58,164 bases of DNA from positions 1-58,164 of the forward strand of contig JABHKC010000048.1 of NCBI GenBank assembly GCA_018692315.1. Direction: 5' to 3'. Position numbers and translations under genes: made by a program. Numbering within the stretch: the first letter of the stretch is position 1; the number at the start of each line of letters is the position of its first letter. This DNA comes from Bacteroidota bacterium. Its GTDB lineage: Bacteria; Bacteroidota; Bacteroidia; Bacteroidales; JABHKC01. The notes beneath the pieces are model-generated. The model had not been told where the DNA came from and did no database searches. It saw only the letters and a program-made list of their open reading frames with translations. Below, one piece after another: positions 8,594 through 20,060 of the stretch.

Positions 8594-10702
8594 ATGAATA
8601 TTGACCTGAAACATAATAGAAACATTGGCATTGCTGCTCACATTGATGCTGGTAAAACAACAACTACCGAAAGGATTTTGTTTTATACCGGTTTGACTCA
8701 TCGAATTGGTGAGGTAGATGACGGAGCTGCAACAATGGATTGGATGATTCAGGAACAAGAAAGAGGAATTACGATTACCTCAGCTGCAATTACAACATAT
8801 TGGCACTATCTTAAACAAAAACACAAAATTAACATCATTGATACTCCCGGACATGTCGATTTTACTGTTGAAGTTGAAAGATCTTTGAGAGTCTTGGACG
8901 GAGCTATTGCTATTTTTTGTGCAGTAGGTGGTGTCGAACCACAGTCTGAAACAATTTGGCGACAAGCAAATAAGTATAATGTACCAAGAATTGCATTTGT
9001 TAATAAAATGGATCGCTCAGGTGCCGATTTTATTGGTGTTGTCAGTCAAATAGAAAAAAAATTATCTGCAAAAGCAATTCCACTGCAAATACCGATTGGA
9101 GCTGAAGAAGATTTCATTGGTGTAATTGATTTAATTGAAAACAAAGCAATAGTTTGGGATAGTGAAGATACTTCAGGTCTCAAATTTGAATATGAAGAAA
9201 TACCAGAAGAATATAAAGCCGAAGCTTTAGAATGGAGAACAAAACTGGTAGAAGGTGTTGCAGAACATAGAGACTATTTGCTCGAAAAATATCTTGATAA
9301 TCCCAATTCAATCACCAAAGAAGAAATGATTGAAGTAATTAGGGAAGCAACTGTAGATTTAACAATTGTACCGGTTTTATGTGGTTCTGCTGCAAAAAAT
9401 ATTGGTATCCAACCTTTAATTGATAGCATAGTTTGTTTTTTGCCAAATCCTTTAGATAGAGGTGCAACAATTGGAATAAATCCCAGAACAAATTCTGAAG
9501 TTTTCCTAAAACCTGAAGAAGAAGAACAACTATCAGGTTTAGTTTTTAAAATTGCCACAGACCCATACTTTGGAAAATTAGCATTCCTTCGAGTTTATTC
9601 AGGAAATTTAAATGCAGGAAGTGTTATTTATAATACCAGAACAAAAAGACGTGAGAGAGTTTCTCGAATATTTCAAATGCACGCAAACAAACAAAATTCT
9701 ATTAATAAGATAAGTGCTGGAGATATTGGAGCAATTGTTGGATTAAAGAATATACGAACCGGAGACACGCTAAGCAACGATAAATTCCCGCTACTATTAG
9801 AATCAATTACTTTTCCTCAACCAGTTCTTGGAGTTGCAATTGAAGCAAAAACACAAGACGATGTAGAAAAACTTTCGATGGCTCTCAGCAAACTATCTGA
9901 AGAAGATCCAACTTTTCAAGTGAGTACAGATCCTGATTCTGGCCAGACAATAATTAGCGGCATGGGCGAGCTTCATCTCGAAATTATAATTGACAGAATG
10001 CAACGCGAATATAATATCGAATGTAGTCAAGGGATTCCACAAGTTGCATATAGAGAGGCAATTACCTCTAATCATAAATTACGAAAAGTATATAAAAAGC
10101 AATCAGGCGGAAAAGGTAAATTTGCCGATTTTACATTTGAAATGTCTCCATGTAAAAATGGAGAAATAGGCTTAGAGTTTATTGATAAAACCAAAGGGAA
10201 CATAATTCCAAAAGACTTTGTGTCAGCAATTGAAAAAGGCTTTAAAGAATCAATGTCGAACGGACCAATAGGAGGATTTCCTATAAATAGCGTAAAGATT
10301 GAATTAATTGATGGTGCATATCACGATGTAGATTCAGATGCCCTCTCTTTCGAAATTGCTGCCAAAATTTCATTTAAAGAAGCATTTGCAAGAGCAAATC
10401 CTGTGTTGTTAGAACCCATAATGAGTGCAGAAGTTAGTACACCGGAGATTTGTCTCGGAGATATTATTGCTGATTTTAATAAACGTCGAGGAAAAATCGA
10501 AGGAATGGAAGATAAAAAGGACTTTAAAACTATAAAAGCTAAAGTTCCTTTGTCAAAGACTTTTGGATATGTAACTGATCTAAGAACATTAACCTCAGGG
10601 CGAGGAAACTCAAGCATGGAATTTTCGCATTTCGAAAAAGTACCCGATGCTATTGAGAAAGATTTGATAAATAAGATAAAAGGAATATATAATTACGAAT
10701 AA
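8594..10702 (+). CDS. fusA: Translation elongation factor G
   Basis: EF-G (702 residues) is the GTPase that drives translocation of tRNA and mRNA and helps split ribosomes during recycling. The G motifs are complete: [15 protein letters not shown] (G1), the switch region [17 protein letters not shown] (G3), NKMD (G4) and GSA (G5). These are followed by domains II-V, ending [19 protein letters not shown]. It has normal length. It sits in the str position between rpsG and rpsJ; the tuf gene that follows fusA in proteobacteria is absent here, as is usual in Bacteroidetes. Confidence 0.98.
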   Translation: MNIDLKHNRNIGIAAHIDAGKTTTTERILFYTGLTHRIGEVDDGAATMDWMIQEQERGITITSAAITTYWHYLKQKHKINIIDTPGHVDFTVEVERSLRVLDGAIAIFCAVGGVEPQSETIWRQANKYNVPRIAFVNKMDRSGADFIGVVSQIEKKLSAKAIPLQIPIGAEEDFIGVIDLIENKAIVWDSEDTSGLKFEYEEIPEEYKAEALEWRTKLVEGVAEHRDYLLEKYLDNPNSITKEEMIEVIREATVDLTIVPVLCGSAAKNIGIQPLIDSIVCFLPNPLDRGATIGINPRTNSEVFLKPEEEEQLSGLVFKIATDPYFGKLAFLRVYSGNLNAGSVIYNTRTKRRERVSRIFQMHANKQNSINKISAGDIGAIVGLKNIRTGDTLSNDKFPLLLESITFPQPVLGVAIEAKTQDDVEKLSMALSKLSEEDPTFQVSTDPDSGQTIISGMGELHLEIIIDRMQREYNIECSQGIPQVAYREAITSNHKLRKVYKKQSGGKGKFADFTFEMSPCKNGEIGLEFIDKTKGNIIPKDFVSAIEKGFKESMSNGPIGGFPINSVKIELIDGAYHDVDSDALSFEIAAKISFKEAFARANPVLLEPIMSAEVSTPEICLGDIIADFNKRRGKIEGMEDKKDFKTIKAKVPLSKTFGYVTDLRTLTSGRGNSSMEFSHFEKVPDAIEKDLINKIKGIYNYE

Positions 10703-10716
10703 TTAATTAATATAAA

Positions 10717-11022
10717 ATGAGTCAGAAGATTAGAATAAAATTAAAATCTTACGATCATAACTTGGTAGATAAATCTGCTGAGAAGATTGTTAAAACTGTA
10801 AAAACAACGGGTGCGGTCATTAGCGGCCCAATTCCATTGCCAACTCACAAAAGAATTTTTACTGTTTTGCGCTCACCGTTTGTAAACAAAAAATCAAGAG
10901 AACAATTTCAATTATCTTCATATAAGAGATTATTAGATATTTACAGTTCTACTGCAAAAACTATTGATGCTCTTATGAAATTGGAATTACCAAGCGGAGT
11001 TGAAGTAGAAATAAAAGTATAA
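10717..11022 (+). CDS. rpsJ: 30S ribosomal protein S10
   Basis: S10 (101 residues) belongs to the 30S head and in other bacteria also serves as the NusE transcription antitermination factor. The core is [14 protein letters not shown]...[33 protein letters not shown], with the loop that binds 16S rRNA. It is the first gene of the S10 section, 14 bp after fusA. Confidence 0.97.
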   Translation: MSQKIRIKLKSYDHNLVDKSAEKIVKTVKTTGAVISGPIPLPTHKRIFTVLRSPFVNKKSREQFQLSSYKRLLDIYSSTAKTIDALMKLELPSGVEVEIKV

Positions 11023-11073
11023 TAATAATTGGCAACAATTAAAAAAGTATCAATTAAAATTAAATAATAAAAA

Positions 11074-11694
11074 ATGCCAGGATTAATAGGAAAAAAAATC
11101 GGAATGACTTCGATTTTCAGTGCCGAGGGTAAAAATATACCATGCACTGTTATAGAGGCTGGTCCTTGTTTTGTTACACAAATCAAGACTAAAGCCAAAG
11201 ATGGTTACGATGCAGTCCAGATAGCATTTGGTGAAAAAAAACCGAAACATAGCAATAAAGCTATGATTGGTCATTTCAATAAAGCAAATACAGGACCTAA
11301 GAGTAAACTTCACGAATTTAGAGGAGTTTTTGATCATCTTAAATTGGGTGATGTTTTGAAATTAGAAGAAGTTTTGAAACATGACCGCTGGATAGATGTT
11401 ACAGGAATTTCTAAAGGAAAAGGATTTCAGGGAGTTGTAAAAAGATATAATTTTAAAGGAGTAGGAGATGCTACGCACGGACAACACAATCGCTTAAGAG
11501 CACCAGGTTCTTTGGGTGCTTCTTCATATCCTTCAAGAGTTTTCAAAGGCATGAGAATGGGTGGTAGAATGGGTGGAGATCAAGTGATGATGATTAATCT
11601 TAGCATCGTTGAAAAAATGCCTGAGAAAAATTTGTTAGTTGTAAAAGGCTCTGTCCCAGGTCCAAATGGTTCATTTTTAATTATCAATAAGTAA
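11074..11694 (+). CDS. rplC: 50S ribosomal protein L3
   Basis: L3 (206 residues) is an early-assembly 23S rRNA-binding protein whose loop approaches the peptidyl transferase centre. It begins [15 protein letters not shown] and contains [18 protein letters not shown] and [23 protein letters not shown]. Its stop overlaps the rplD start by one base (TAATG at 11692-11696), which suggests translational coupling. Confidence 0.97.
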   Translation: MPGLIGKKIGMTSIFSAEGKNIPCTVIEAGPCFVTQIKTKAKDGYDAVQIAFGEKKPKHSNKAMIGHFNKANTGPKSKLHEFRGVFDHLKLGDVLKLEEVLKHDRWIDVTGISKGKGFQGVVKRYNFKGVGDATHGQHNRLRAPGSLGASSYPSRVFKGMRMGGRMGGDQVMMINLSIVEKMPEKNLLVVKGSVPGPNGSFLIINK

Positions 11695-12323
11695 TGGAAA
11701 CAGCAATATATAACATAGCAGGCGAAGATACCGGAAAAAAGATAGAGTTAAACGAATCTATTTTTGGTATTGAACCAAACGACCATGCCATTTATTTGGA
11801 TGTGAAACAATACATGGCAAATAATCGTCAAGGTACACATAAATCGAAAGAACGAGCTGAAATAATTGGTAGTACCAGAAAAATAAAGCGACAAAAAGGA
11901 ACAGGAACAGCCAGAGCTGGTAGTATCAAGTCGCCCCTTTTTCGTGGAGGTGGACGAGCATTCGGTCCTCGACCAAGAAATTATTATTTCAAACTGAATA
12001 AAAAAGTTAAACAGCTTGCAAGAAAATCTGCATTAAGCTATAAAGCTAAAAACGAGGGACTTATCATATTGGAAAACTTTAGTTTTGAGAAACCATCAAC
12101 TAAAGAATTTGTAAATTTTGAAACAAATTTAAAAATAAATGACAAAAAATGTCTTTTAGTGTTATCCGAACAAAATAAAAACATATATTTGTCCTCCAGA
12201 AATTTAAAGGGCTCAAAAGTCGTAATGATTTCTGAACTAACAACATATGATATATTGGATGCTTCAGTTTTATTAGTTGTTGATAGTGCAATTGACGTTT
12301 TGGAGAGTTTTTTTAAGAAATAA
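11694..12323 (+). CDS. rplD: 50S ribosomal protein L4
   Basis: L4 (209 residues) lines the nascent-peptide exit tunnel. The extended loop is visible as [19 protein letters not shown] and [20 protein letters not shown], followed by [16 protein letters not shown]. In E. coli L4 autoregulates the S10 operon, but no equivalent leader structure was seen before rpsJ here. Its start is coupled to the rplC stop. Confidence 0.97.
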   Translation: METAIYNIAGEDTGKKIELNESIFGIEPNDHAIYLDVKQYMANNRQGTHKSKERAEIIGSTRKIKRQKGTGTARAGSIKSPLFRGGGRAFGPRPRNYYFKLNKKVKQLARKSALSYKAKNEGLIILENFSFEKPSTKEFVNFETNLKINDKKCLLVLSEQNKNIYLSSRNLKGSKVVMISELTTYDILDASVLLVVDSAIDVLESFFKK

Positions 12324-12331
12324 GAAAGAAA

Positions 12332-12622
12332 ATGGATATTATTATAAAGCCAGTAATTAGCGAAAAGATGACCACTTTGGGTGAAAAACTCAACAGATAT
12401 GGTTTCATAGTTGATAAAAAAGCCAATAAAATTCAAATTAAAAAGGCTGTTGAAGATATGTATGGTGTGTCAGTAGAAGCTGTCAATACCATGATATACG
12501 GTGGAAAACCAAAATCAAGATTTACCAAAACCGGTGTAATCTCCGGAAAAACAAAAGCATACAAAAAAGCCATTGTAACTTTACTTGAAGGCGATAACAT
12601 TGATTTTTATAGTAGTATTTAA
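12332..12622 (+). CDS. rplW: 50S ribosomal protein L23
   Basis: L23 (96 residues) sits at the tunnel exit and is the docking site for trigger factor and the signal recognition particle. It begins DIIIKPVISEKMTTLGE and continues with YGFIVDKKANKIQIKKAVEDMYGVSVEAVNTM, the usual family core. It lies 8 bp after rplD. Confidence 0.96.
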   Translation: MDIIIKPVISEKMTTLGEKLNRYGFIVDKKANKIQIKKAVEDMYGVSVEAVNTMIYGGKPKSRFTKTGVISGKTKAYKKAIVTLLEGDNIDFYSSI

Positions 12623-12673
12623 GTGAAAAAATTGATTGATGCATAATTTAGCAAAAATCTTAAAATATTAAAA

Positions 12674-13495
12674 ATGGGTTTACGAAAACTAAAACCAACA
12701 ACACCAGGTCAAAGACATAAAATTGTAGGGACTTTTGATGAAATCACAGCATCGAAACCCGAAAAGTCTCTTATTGCGCCAATAAAAAAGAGCGGTGGAA
12801 GAAACAATGAAGGTAAAATGACTATGAGATATCTTGGTGGAGGCCATAAAAAAAGATATCGACTAATCGACTTTCTTAGAGAAAAAGAAGGAATAGCCAA
12901 AGTGAAAACAATAGAATATGATCCTAACAGAACAGCTAGAATTGCTTTAGTCGTTTATGGCGATGGAGAAAAAAGATATATTGTTGCTCCCAATGGATTA
13001 CAAATTGACCAAGAAATAGTTTCCGGGAAAGGAGTTGCTCCTGAGGTTGGAAATTGCCTATTATTATCAGAAATTCCACTCGGAACAATTATTCACAACA
13101 TTGAGCTTTATCCCAGTCAAGGTGCTGTTATTGCTCGTAGTGCTGGATCATATGCACAATTAATTTCTCGTGAAGGAAAATATGCTTTAATAAAAATGCC
13201 TTCCGGCGAAATTCGTAAAATTCTTATCACTTGTAAAGCCACAATTGGAGCTGTTTCTAATGCCGATCATCAATTAGAAAGGTCTGGAAAAGCTGGTAGA
13301 TCTAGATGGTTAGGTAGAAGACCACGTGTGAGAGGAGTTGTAATGAATCCTGTAGATCACCCAATGGGTGGTGGAGAAGGTAGAGCATCAGGAGGATTGC
13401 CACGTTCAAGAAATGGTATCCCTGCAAAAGGTTTCAAAACTCGTGAAAAAAAGAAAGCTTCGAACAAATATATAATTGAGCGAAGAAAGAAATAG
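12674..13495 (+). CDS. rplB: 50S ribosomal protein L2
   Basis: L2 (273 residues) is a primary 23S rRNA-binding protein essential for subunit association and peptidyl transferase activity. The characteristic stretch [20 protein letters not shown] contains the conserved His in a normal context, and the C-terminal basic tail ([11 protein letters not shown]) is intact. The length equals that of E. coli L2. Confidence 0.98.
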   Translation: MGLRKLKPTTPGQRHKIVGTFDEITASKPEKSLIAPIKKSGGRNNEGKMTMRYLGGGHKKRYRLIDFLREKEGIAKVKTIEYDPNRTARIALVVYGDGEKRYIVAPNGLQIDQEIVSGKGVAPEVGNCLLLSEIPLGTIIHNIELYPSQGAVIARSAGSYAQLISREGKYALIKMPSGEIRKILITCKATIGAVSNADHQLERSGKAGRSRWLGRRPRVRGVVMNPVDHPMGGGEGRASGGLPRSRNGIPAKGFKTREKKKASNKYIIERRKK

Positions 13496-13536
13496 TATAA
13501 GTTGAAAAGATTAAATACTGACAAAAAATAATTAAT

Positions 13537-13803
13537 ATGAGCCGTTCATTAAAAAAAGGTCCATTCATTGATTTCAAATTAGAAAGAAAAATTGTTGCTC
13601 TAAATGAGACAAGCAAAAAAACTGTTGTTAAAACATGGGCAAGAAGTTCAATGATTTCTCCAGACTTTGTAGGGCATACTATAGCCGTTCATAATGGCAA
13701 TAAATTTATTCCTGTTTATGTAACAGAAAATATGGTAGGACACAAATTAGGTGAATTTTCGCCTACAAGAACATATAGAGGACATACCAGTAAGAAAAAA
13801 TAA
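13537..13803 (+). CDS. rpsS: 30S ribosomal protein S19
   Basis: S19 (88 residues) binds the 30S head near the A-site finger. The sequence [18 protein letters not shown], the core [23 protein letters not shown] and the end [15 protein letters not shown] are all family hallmarks. It keeps the S10-cluster order between rplB and rplV. Confidence 0.97.
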   Translation: MSRSLKKGPFIDFKLERKIVALNETSKKTVVKTWARSSMISPDFVGHTIAVHNGNKFIPVYVTENMVGHKLGEFSPTRTYRGHTSKKK

Positions 13804-13829
13804 TAATTCGATAAAAGAAAACTGTAAAA

Positions 13830-14243
13830 ATGGGTGCAAGAAAAAGACTCTCAGCAGAAATGCGTAACGAAGAAAAGGAAAAGTTGTTTTTCGCAAGTTT
13901 GCGAAATTGCCCTACTTCACCTCGTAAGATGCGATTAGTTGCCGATATGATTAGAGGACTTGAAGTAAATAAAGCTTTAGATATATTAAAATTTAGCTCT
14001 AAAGAAGCCTCAAAAAAAGTTGAAAAACTTTTATTATCAGCAATTTCAAACTGGCAAACAAAAAACGAAACAGAAAAAATTGAAGATCACGATTTATTTG
14101 TAAGTGAAGTATTTGTTGATTCAGCTCGAATGTTGAAAAGAATTCAACCAGCTCCACAAGGACGTGCTCATAGGATTAGAAAAAGATCTAACCATGTAAC
14201 AATTTTTATAGATAGTAAAGTAACTAATGAAATTGAAAATTAA
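13830..14243 (+). CDS. rplV: 50S ribosomal protein L22
   Basis: L22 (137 residues) forms part of the exit-tunnel constriction with L4. It contains [20 protein letters not shown] and the C-terminal hairpin [26 protein letters not shown]. An N-terminal extension of about 20 residues ([18 protein letters not shown]) precedes the core. Confidence 0.96.
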   Translation: MGARKRLSAEMRNEEKEKLFFASLRNCPTSPRKMRLVADMIRGLEVNKALDILKFSSKEASKKVEKLLLSAISNWQTKNETEKIEDHDLFVSEVFVDSARMLKRIQPAPQGRAHRIRKRSNHVTIFIDSKVTNEIEN

Positions 14244-14253
14244 AAGAAATTAA

Positions 14254-14952
14254 ATGGGACAAAAAGTTAATCCGATAAGTAATAGACTTGGAATCATCAA
14301 GGGATGGGATTCTAATTGGTTTGGCGGAAAAAACTATGCCGATAAATTATTCGAAGACGACAAAATTCGAAAATATTTAATGGCTCGTTTAGCAAAAGCA
14401 AGTATCTCAAGGATTATTATTGAACGAACATTAAAATTAGTTACTGTTACAGTCAATACGGCACGACCTGGAATTATTATTGGTAAAGGCGGACAAGAAG
14501 TAGATAAGCTGAAGGAAGAGTTAAAAAAAATTACCAAGAAGGAAGTACAAATAAATATATATGAAATAAAAAGACCTGAATTTGATGCAATAATTGTTGC
14601 GAATAATATTGCAAGACAAATTGAAGGAAAAATTGCATATAGAAGAGCAATAAAAATGGCAATTGCATCAACTATGCGAATTGGAGCAGAAGGAATAAAA
14701 GTTTTAATCTCAGGGCGATTGAATGGAGCAGAGATGGCACGTTCCGAGATGTATAAAGAAGGAAGAACTCCCCTACATACACTTCGAGCCGATATTGATT
14801 ATGCTTTAGCAGAAGCACACACAAAAGTTGGATTAGTAGGAGTGAAAGTATGGATTTGCAAAGGTGAAATTTTTGGCAAACGAGATCTGTCGCCAAACAT
14901 TGGCGTAACCGAACAAAAGAAAAAAGCACCTTCTTTTAAGAAAAGAAGATAA
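14254..14952 (+). CDS. rpsC: 30S ribosomal protein S3
   Basis: S3 (232 residues) lines the mRNA entry channel and contributes to helicase activity there. It begins [21 protein letters not shown], has the KH-domain GxxG motif in [18 protein letters not shown], and the C-terminal domain [27 protein letters not shown]. It starts 10 bp after rplV. Confidence 0.97.
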   Translation: MGQKVNPISNRLGIIKGWDSNWFGGKNYADKLFEDDKIRKYLMARLAKASISRIIIERTLKLVTVTVNTARPGIIIGKGGQEVDKLKEELKKITKKEVQINIYEIKRPEFDAIIVANNIARQIEGKIAYRRAIKMAIASTMRIGAEGIKVLISGRLNGAEMARSEMYKEGRTPLHTLRADIDYALAEAHTKVGLVGVKVWICKGEIFGKRDLSPNIGVTEQKKKAPSFKKRR

Positions 14953-15001
14953 GCTTAAGGTATGCAATAATTACGATTTTAAATGTAATTTTTAGAAAGA
15001 A

Positions 15002-15430
15002 ATGTTACAACCAAGAAAAACAAAGTTTAGAAAGCAGCAAAAAGGCAGAATGAAAGGAAACGCCAATCGGGGCAATCAATTAGCTTTCGGCTCATTCGGA
15101 ATCAAAGCATTAGAGCAAACATGGATAACCGGAAGACAAATCGAAGCTGCTCGACAAGCTGTTACACGTCATATGAAACGTGAAGGACAAATTTGGATTA
15201 GAATTTTTCCGGATAAACCAATAACAAAAAAACCTGCTGAGGTTAGAATGGGAAAAGGTAAAGGAGCACCAGAACTTTTTGTTGCAAGAGTATCTCCCGG
15301 ACGGATATTGTTTGAAGCAGAAGGAGTCCCTTTTGACATTGCAAAAGAAGCACTTCGACTGGCTGCACAAAAACTGCCCATAACAACCAAGTTTGTAGTA
15401 AGAAACGATTACGTAGAAAATTCAATATAA
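15002..15430 (+). CDS. rplP: 50S ribosomal protein L16
   Basis: L16 (142 residues) contacts A-site tRNA and organises the A site of the large subunit. The start [18 protein letters not shown], the core [24 protein letters not shown] and [16 protein letters not shown] identify it. It lies 49 bp after rpsC in the usual order before rpmC. Confidence 0.97.
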   Translation: MLQPRKTKFRKQQKGRMKGNANRGNQLAFGSFGIKALEQTWITGRQIEAARQAVTRHMKREGQIWIRIFPDKPITKKPAEVRMGKGKGAPELFVARVSPGRILFEAEGVPFDIAKEALRLAAQKLPITTKFVVRNDYVENSI

Positions 15431-15436
15431 TAAGCA

Positions 15437-15640
15437 ATGAAAAATTCTGAAATTAGAGAATTAACAACAAAAGAGGTAATTGAACGAATAGATGAAGAAA
15501 AAAGCATCCTATCTCGTCAGAAATTGAACCACGCTGTTTCACCTTTAGATAATCCGATGAAAATAAAGGAAACAAGGAAAAACATTGCCAAACTGAAAAC
15601 CGAATTACAAAAAAGAACTTTATCCGAAACTAACAAGTAA
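15437..15640 (+). CDS. rpmC: 50S ribosomal protein L29
   Basis: L29 (67 residues) is a two-helix protein near the tunnel exit, next to L23. The pattern [18 protein letters not shown] followed by ...[12 protein letters not shown] matches the family, with the usual helical composition. It starts 6 bp after rplP. Confidence 0.94.
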   Translation: MKNSEIRELTTKEVIERIDEEKSILSRQKLNHAVSPLDNPMKIKETRKNIAKLKTELQKRTLSETNK

Positions 15641-15651
15641 ATTTAATTAAA

Positions 15652-15909
15652 ATGGAAAAGAGAAATTTGAGAAAAGAATTTGTTGGTGTTGTTGTTAGCA
15701 ACAAAATGGATAAATCTATTGTAATTGCAGTAAATAGAAAAATGAAACATCCCATCTATGGGAAGTACATAAAAAAGACAACAAAATTAGTTGCTCACGA
15801 CGAAAAAAATGATTGCAATATTGGAGACACTGTGAAAATTATGGAAACACGTCCGTTGAGTAAAAATAAATGTTGGAGATTAGTAGAAATTGTTGAAAGA
15901 GTTAAATAA
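15652..15909 (+). CDS. rpsQ: 30S ribosomal protein S17
   Basis: S17 (85 residues) is a primary 16S rRNA-binding protein with an OB fold. It has the core [40 protein letters not shown] and [25 protein letters not shown]. It ends two bases before rplN begins. Confidence 0.97.
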   Translation: MEKRNLRKEFVGVVVSNKMDKSIVIAVNRKMKHPIYGKYIKKTTKLVAHDEKNDCNIGDTVKIMETRPLSKNKCWRLVEIVERVK

Positions 15910-15911
15910 TT

Positions 15912-16280
15912 ATGATACAACAAGAAAGTCGATTATCGGTAGCCGACAATAGCGGTGCGAAAGAGGTTCTTTGCATAAATGTTCTTGGAGGAACCGGCAA
16001 AAAGTATGCTTCAATCGGAGATAAAATTGTAGTAACTGTAAAAGGTGCTATGCCCGGTGGCGAAGTGAAAAAGGGAATGGTTACAAGAGCTGTCGTTGTT
16101 AGAACCAAAAAAGAAGTAAGAAGACCAGATGGTTCGTACATTAGATTTGATGATAATGCTTGCGTATTGCTAAATCAGGCTGACGAAATTAGAGGAACTC
16201 GTATATTCGGCCCCGTAGCTCGCGAACTTAGAGACAAACAATATATGAAAATTATTTCATTAGCTCCTGAGGTATTATAA
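15912..16280 (+). CDS. rplN: 50S ribosomal protein L14
   Basis: L14 (122 residues) is at the subunit interface and is the binding site of the silencing factor RsfS. It begins [18 protein letters not shown] and contains [25 protein letters not shown] and [14 protein letters not shown]. The length equals that of the E. coli homologue (123). Confidence 0.98.
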   Translation: MIQQESRLSVADNSGAKEVLCINVLGGTGKKYASIGDKIVVTVKGAMPGGEVKKGMVTRAVVVRTKKEVRRPDGSYIRFDDNACVLLNQADEIRGTRIFGPVARELRDKQYMKIISLAPEVL

Positions 16281-16292
16281 TCTGAAAATATT

Positions 16293-16625
16293 TTGAAAAT
16301 GCGAAAGAAACTACACATAAAAAAAGGAGATACTGTTATAGTTATTAGTGGTGAAGCTAAAGGACAAAAAGGAAAAGTACTTGAAGTAATAGCTAAAACC
16401 AATAAAGCTATTGTAGAACAAGTAAATTTGGTTTCGAGACATACAAAACCAAATGCAGAAAGTCCTAATGGTGGAATAATTAAAAAAGAAGCACCAATAC
16501 ATGTTTCAAATATTCTACTTGTTGATCCATCAACAGGCGAACCAACAAGAATTGGAAGAAGAATTAGTCCAAAAACAAATAAATTAGTTCGATACGCCAA
16601 AAAATCAGGAGAGGAGATAAAATAA
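16293..16625 (+). CDS. rplX: 50S ribosomal protein L24
   Basis: L24 (110 residues) helps initiate large-subunit assembly. A KOW motif is visible ([23 protein letters not shown]), followed by [22 protein letters not shown]. Its stop overlaps the rplE start by one base (TAATG at 16623-16627), indicating coupled translation. Confidence 0.96.
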   Translation: MKMRKKLHIKKGDTVIVISGEAKGQKGKVLEVIAKTNKAIVEQVNLVSRHTKPNAESPNGGIIKKEAPIHVSNILLVDPSTGEPTRIGRRISPKTNKLVRYAKKSGEEIK

Positions 16626-17179
16626 TGAAATATATACCAAACCTAAAGAAAAAGTATGACGAAGAAATAATTCCTTCATTGAAAAAGGAATTTGGTTATA
16701 CATCAGTTATGCAAGTACCTAAATTAGAAAAAATTGTTCTTAATCAAGGTATTGGTAAAGCTGTCGCAGACAAAAAACTGTTAGATAATGCTACAAAAGA
16801 ATTATCAGAAATATCAGGACAAAAAGCCGTTCAAACGGTTTCGAAAAGAGATATTTCAAATTTCAAACTAAGACGAAAAATGCCAATCGGAGCAAAAGTT
16901 ACTCTTAGAAAAGAAAAAATGTATGAATTTCTTGACAGACTTATTTCTGCCTCCCTTCCACGAATTCGCGATTTTAGAGGTATAAATTTTAAATTCGACG
17001 GAAAAGGAAACTATTCATTAGGAATAAAAGAGCAAATAATCTTTCCTGAAATTGAAATTGACAAAATAAACAACATATTAGGTTTAGATATTACGTTTGT
17101 AACCACTGCAAGTACCGACGAAGAAGCCTACGCATTGTTAAAAGAATTTGGATTACCATTCAAAAATATTAAAAAGTAA
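16625..17179 (+). CDS. rplE: 50S ribosomal protein L5
   Basis: L5 (184 residues) binds 5S rRNA and forms an intersubunit bridge. It contains [43 protein letters not shown] and [11 protein letters not shown], all characteristic. It starts the L5-S14-S8-L6 part of the spc section. Confidence 0.97.
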   Translation: MKYIPNLKKKYDEEIIPSLKKEFGYTSVMQVPKLEKIVLNQGIGKAVADKKLLDNATKELSEISGQKAVQTVSKRDISNFKLRRKMPIGAKVTLRKEKMYEFLDRLISASLPRIRDFRGINFKFDGKGNYSLGIKEQIIFPEIEIDKINNILGLDITFVTTASTDEEAYALLKEFGLPFKNIKK

Positions 17180-17184
17180 TAGAA

Positions 17185-17454
17185 ATGGCAAAAGAATCAA
17201 TGAAAGCACGCGAAGTAAAGCGTAAAAAATTAGTTGAAAAATATGCTGCAAAAAGAGCAAAATTGAAAGCTGAAGGAGATTATATTGGTTTAAGTAAACT
17301 TCCAAAAAACTCTTCTGCAATCAGAATGCACAACCGCTGCACACTTACCGGACGACCAAAAGGATATATGCGACAATTTGGATTGAGCCGTATTACTTTT
17401 AGAGAAATGGCTTCAGCCGGACTAATCCCGGGAATAAAAAAAGCTAGTTGGTAA
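17185..17454 (+). CDS. rpsN: 30S ribosomal protein S14, zinc-independent form
   Basis: S14 (89 residues) belongs to the 30S head. It is the longer form without zinc ligands: the region that would hold CxxC pairs reads [27 protein letters not shown], with a single Cys. It ends with the typical [11 protein letters not shown] and lies 5 bp after rplE. Confidence 0.97.
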   Translation: MAKESMKAREVKRKKLVEKYAAKRAKLKAEGDYIGLSKLPKNSSAIRMHNRCTLTGRPKGYMRQFGLSRITFREMASAGLIPGIKKASW

Positions 17455-17496
17455 TATTCAATTTTTTAAGAAAACATAAATAAAACTTAATATAAA

Positions 17497-17892
17497 ATGA
17501 CCGACCCTATTTCAGATTTTCTGACTCGAATCAGAAATGCCATGATGGCAAAGCACAAGGTTGTCGATATTCCTTCAGCAAATATTAAAAAGGAAATTAC
17601 AAAAATTTTGTACGAGAAAGGATATATTAGTAGCTATAAATTTGAGGACAATGAAGTTCAGGGAACTATAAAAATTGCTCTTAAATACGATCAAAAAACA
17701 AAAACTCCTGCTATAAAAAAACTTACAAGAATTAGTAAACCAGGTTTGAGAAAATATGTTGGAGTTGATTCAATTCCGAGAGTACTAAACGGACTTGGGA
17801 TTGCTATTTTATCTACTTCGCACGGAGTCATTTCAGACAAAGAGGCAAAAGCCAAAAAAGTTGGTGGCGAAGTATTATGTTATGTATATTAA
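17497..17892 (+). CDS. rpsH: 30S ribosomal protein S8
   Basis: S8 (131 residues) binds the central domain of 16S rRNA. It begins TDPISDFLTRIRNAMMAKH and ends with the conserved GLGIAILSTSHGVISDKEAKAKKVGGEVLCYVY region. In E. coli it represses the spc operon; no matching RNA target was recognised here. Confidence 0.97.
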   Translation: MTDPISDFLTRIRNAMMAKHKVVDIPSANIKKEITKILYEKGYISSYKFEDNEVQGTIKIALKYDQKTKTPAIKKLTRISKPGLRKYVGVDSIPRVLNGLGIAILSTSHGVISDKEAKAKKVGGEVLCYVY

Positions 17893-17910
17893 TAATAGAA
17901 GAATATAGAA

Positions 17911-18465
17911 ATGTCAAGAATAGGGAAATTACCAATAAATATACCCGAAAAGGTTGTTGTTAAAATTGATAAGAACAATCTTGTTACAATAAAGGGACCT
18001 ATCGGAGAACTTTCTCAGGAAGTAAATCCGAAAATGAAGATAGAAATTGAAGACAATATCTTAACAATTATCAGACCTTCAGACGAAAAAGAAGATAAGG
18101 CATTACATGGTTTGTATCGTGCTCTTATTAATAATATGATTATTGGAGTCTCAAAAGGTTACGAATTGAAACAAGAAATAGTTGGAGTTGGATACAGAGC
18201 CGAATTTAAAAATGGAATTTTAGATTTAACGCTTGGATACTCACATCATATTTATTTCCAATTGCCAAAAGAGATTCAATGTGAAGCAACCACCGAAAGA
18301 CGAAGCAATACGATCATCACCTTAAAAAGTCATGATAAGCAATTAATTGGTCATGTTGCTGCGAAAATCAGGTCGTTCAGAAAACCCGAACCATACAAAG
18401 GAAAAGGAATTAAGTTTGTTGGAGAAGAATTAAGAAAGAAAGCTGGTAAGGCTGCTAAAGTTTAA
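17911..18465 (+). CDS. rplF: 50S ribosomal protein L6
   Basis: L6 (184 residues) lies near the sarcin-ricin loop. It has the two repeated domains, beginning SRIGKLPINIPEKVVV and including ALINNMIIGVSKGYE and the C-terminal signature PEPYKGKGIKFVGEELRKKAGKA. Confidence 0.97.
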   Translation: MSRIGKLPINIPEKVVVKIDKNNLVTIKGPIGELSQEVNPKMKIEIEDNILTIIRPSDEKEDKALHGLYRALINNMIIGVSKGYELKQEIVGVGYRAEFKNGILDLTLGYSHHIYFQLPKEIQCEATTERRSNTIITLKSHDKQLIGHVAAKIRSFRKPEPYKGKGIKFVGEELRKKAGKAAKV

Positions 18466-18485
18466 TATTAGATTGAAAAATAAAG

Positions 18486-18845
18486 ATGGCTTTAAATAAA
18501 TTAGAAAGTAGAAAGAGAATAAAAATGAGAATCAGAAAAGTAGTTTCTGGTACTCAGGAAAAACCACGGATGTCTGTATTCAGAAGCAATAAGCAAATTT
18601 CTGTTCAAATTATTAATGATATCGATGGCAAAACAGTATTATCGGCATCATCATTGAATAAAACAATTGCAACACAAGAAGGAGTCAATAAAATTGCACA
18701 AGCTTCACTTGTCGGAAAACTTATTGCTGAAAAAGCTATAAACGCTGGAATTGCGACAGTAGTTTTTGACAGAAATGGCTATTTGTATCATGGGAGAGTA
18801 AAGAAATTGGCAGAAGCAGCAAGAAAAGCCGGACTTAAAATATAA
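18486..18845 (+). CDS. rplR: 50S ribosomal protein L18
   Basis: L18 (119 residues) binds 5S rRNA together with L5. Features are the basic N-terminus, [18 protein letters not shown] (as [10 protein letters not shown]) and the C-terminal [22 protein letters not shown]. It ends five bases before rpsE. Confidence 0.97.
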   Translation: MALNKLESRKRIKMRIRKVVSGTQEKPRMSVFRSNKQISVQIINDIDGKTVLSASSLNKTIATQEGVNKIAQASLVGKLIAEKAINAGIATVVFDRNGYLYHGRVKKLAEAARKAGLKI

Positions 18846-18850
18846 TTATC

Positions 18851-19360
18851 ATGGAAGAAAAGAGAATAAGAACTAGTGATATAGATTTAATCGACAGATT
18901 AGTACACATTAATAGAGTTACAAAAGTTACTAAAGGTGGTAGGACTTTTAGCTTTGCAGCAGTGGTTGTTGTTGGAAACGAAAACGGAATTGTTGGCTGG
19001 GGAAAAGGAAAAGCAAGCGAGGTAACAACAGCAATTGCAAAAGGAGTTGAATCTGCCAAGAAAAATCTTGTTACAATACCTGTATTGAAAGGAACAATTC
19101 CTCACGAGCAGTATTCAAGTTTTGGAGGAGCTAAAGTTTTTATTAAACCTGCTTCAAACGGAACCGGAGTAAAAGCTGGTGGTGCAATGCGCGCAGTATT
19201 AGAGAGTGTTGGTATAAAAGACGTTTTGGCAAAATCTAAGGGCTCTTCAAATCCTCATAATTTGGTGAAAGCTACCTTAAAAGCACTTTTAGAACTTAGA
19301 GATGCACATACGGTAGCACAAACAAGGGGTATTACCTTAGATCAAGTATTTAATGGTTAA
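18851..19360 (+). CDS. rpsE: 30S ribosomal protein S5
   Basis: S5 (169 residues) contributes to decoding accuracy and the mRNA entry site. It has the double-stranded RNA-binding-like domain ([19 protein letters not shown]) and [22 protein letters not shown], then the S5 fold [18 protein letters not shown]. Confidence 0.97.
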   Translation: MEEKRIRTSDIDLIDRLVHINRVTKVTKGGRTFSFAAVVVVGNENGIVGWGKGKASEVTTAIAKGVESAKKNLVTIPVLKGTIPHEQYSSFGGAKVFIKPASNGTGVKAGGAMRAVLESVGIKDVLAKSKGSSNPHNLVKATLKALLELRDAHTVAQTRGITLDQVFNG

Positions 19361-19406
19361 TATTTTATAACAATTTTATTTTTGATACAGACAAACAATT
19401 ATTAGA

Positions 19407-19586
19407 ATGGCAAAATTAAAAATAACACAAAAAAAGAGTAGGATTGGTAGTACTCTCAGGCAGAAAAGAACACTCGATGCTCTTGGCTTAAGAAAAACCA
19501 ATTCTGTTGTTGAAAAAGAGATAACTCCTCAAATTGAAGGAATGGTCAACAAAGTGAGACATCTTGTTGAAATTGAAGAAATTTAA
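19407..19586 (+). CDS. rpmD: 50S ribosomal protein L30
   Basis: This short gene between rpsE and rplO was read directly from the sequence. It encodes 59 residues beginning [19 protein letters not shown] and ending RHLVEIEEI. The phrase [24 protein letters not shown] is the family signature (GxxxxQRxTLxxLGLRK), here with its usual GLRKTNSVV part. Position and length match L30 of the spc operon. It starts 46 bp after rpsE and ends 23 bp before rplO. Confidence 0.96.
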   Translation: MAKLKITQKKSRIGSTLRQKRTLDALGLRKTNSVVEKEITPQIEGMVNKVRHLVEIEEI

Positions 19587-19609
19587 AAATAATTAATTGT
19601 TATATAGAA

Positions 19610-20056
19610 ATGGATTTAAGCAATCTAAAACCAGCAAAAGGTTCAGTTAAAAAAGGCAAACGAATTGGTAGAGGTCAAGGTTCAGGACGAGGCGGAACCT
19701 CAACTAGAGGACACAAAGGAGCCAAATCAAGATCAGGTTATTCCAAAAAAATTGGTTTTGAAGGTGGACAAATGCCATTGCAAAGACGAGTACCAAAATT
19801 TGGATTCAAAAATATAAATAGAAAAGAATTTAAAGGTATTAATATTGAAGCAATTCAAAAATTAGTTGATAAAGATGGCATTACTGTTTTTACAGATAAA
19901 GTTTTAGTTGATGCCGGTTTAGCCTCGAAAAATGATTTGATTAAGATATTAGGTGATGGCGAACTAAAGTCGAAAATAGAAATTAGTGCACATGCATTCT
20001 CAAAATCCGCACTTGCAGCTATTGAAAAATTAGAAGGAACAGCAATAAAACTTTAG
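19610..20056 (+). CDS. rplO: 50S ribosomal protein L15
   Basis: L15 (148 residues) is a late-assembly large-subunit protein. The glycine/arginine-rich N-terminus (KRIGRGQGSGRGGTSTRGHK) and GFEGGQMPLQRRVPKFGF are diagnostic. It precedes secY by four bases. Confidence 0.97.
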   Translation: MDLSNLKPAKGSVKKGKRIGRGQGSGRGGTSTRGHKGAKSRSGYSKKIGFEGGQMPLQRRVPKFGFKNINRKEFKGINIEAIQKLVDKDGITVFTDKVLVDAGLASKNDLIKILGDGELKSKIEISAHAFSKSALAAIEKLEGTAIKL

Positions 20057-20060
20057 ATGA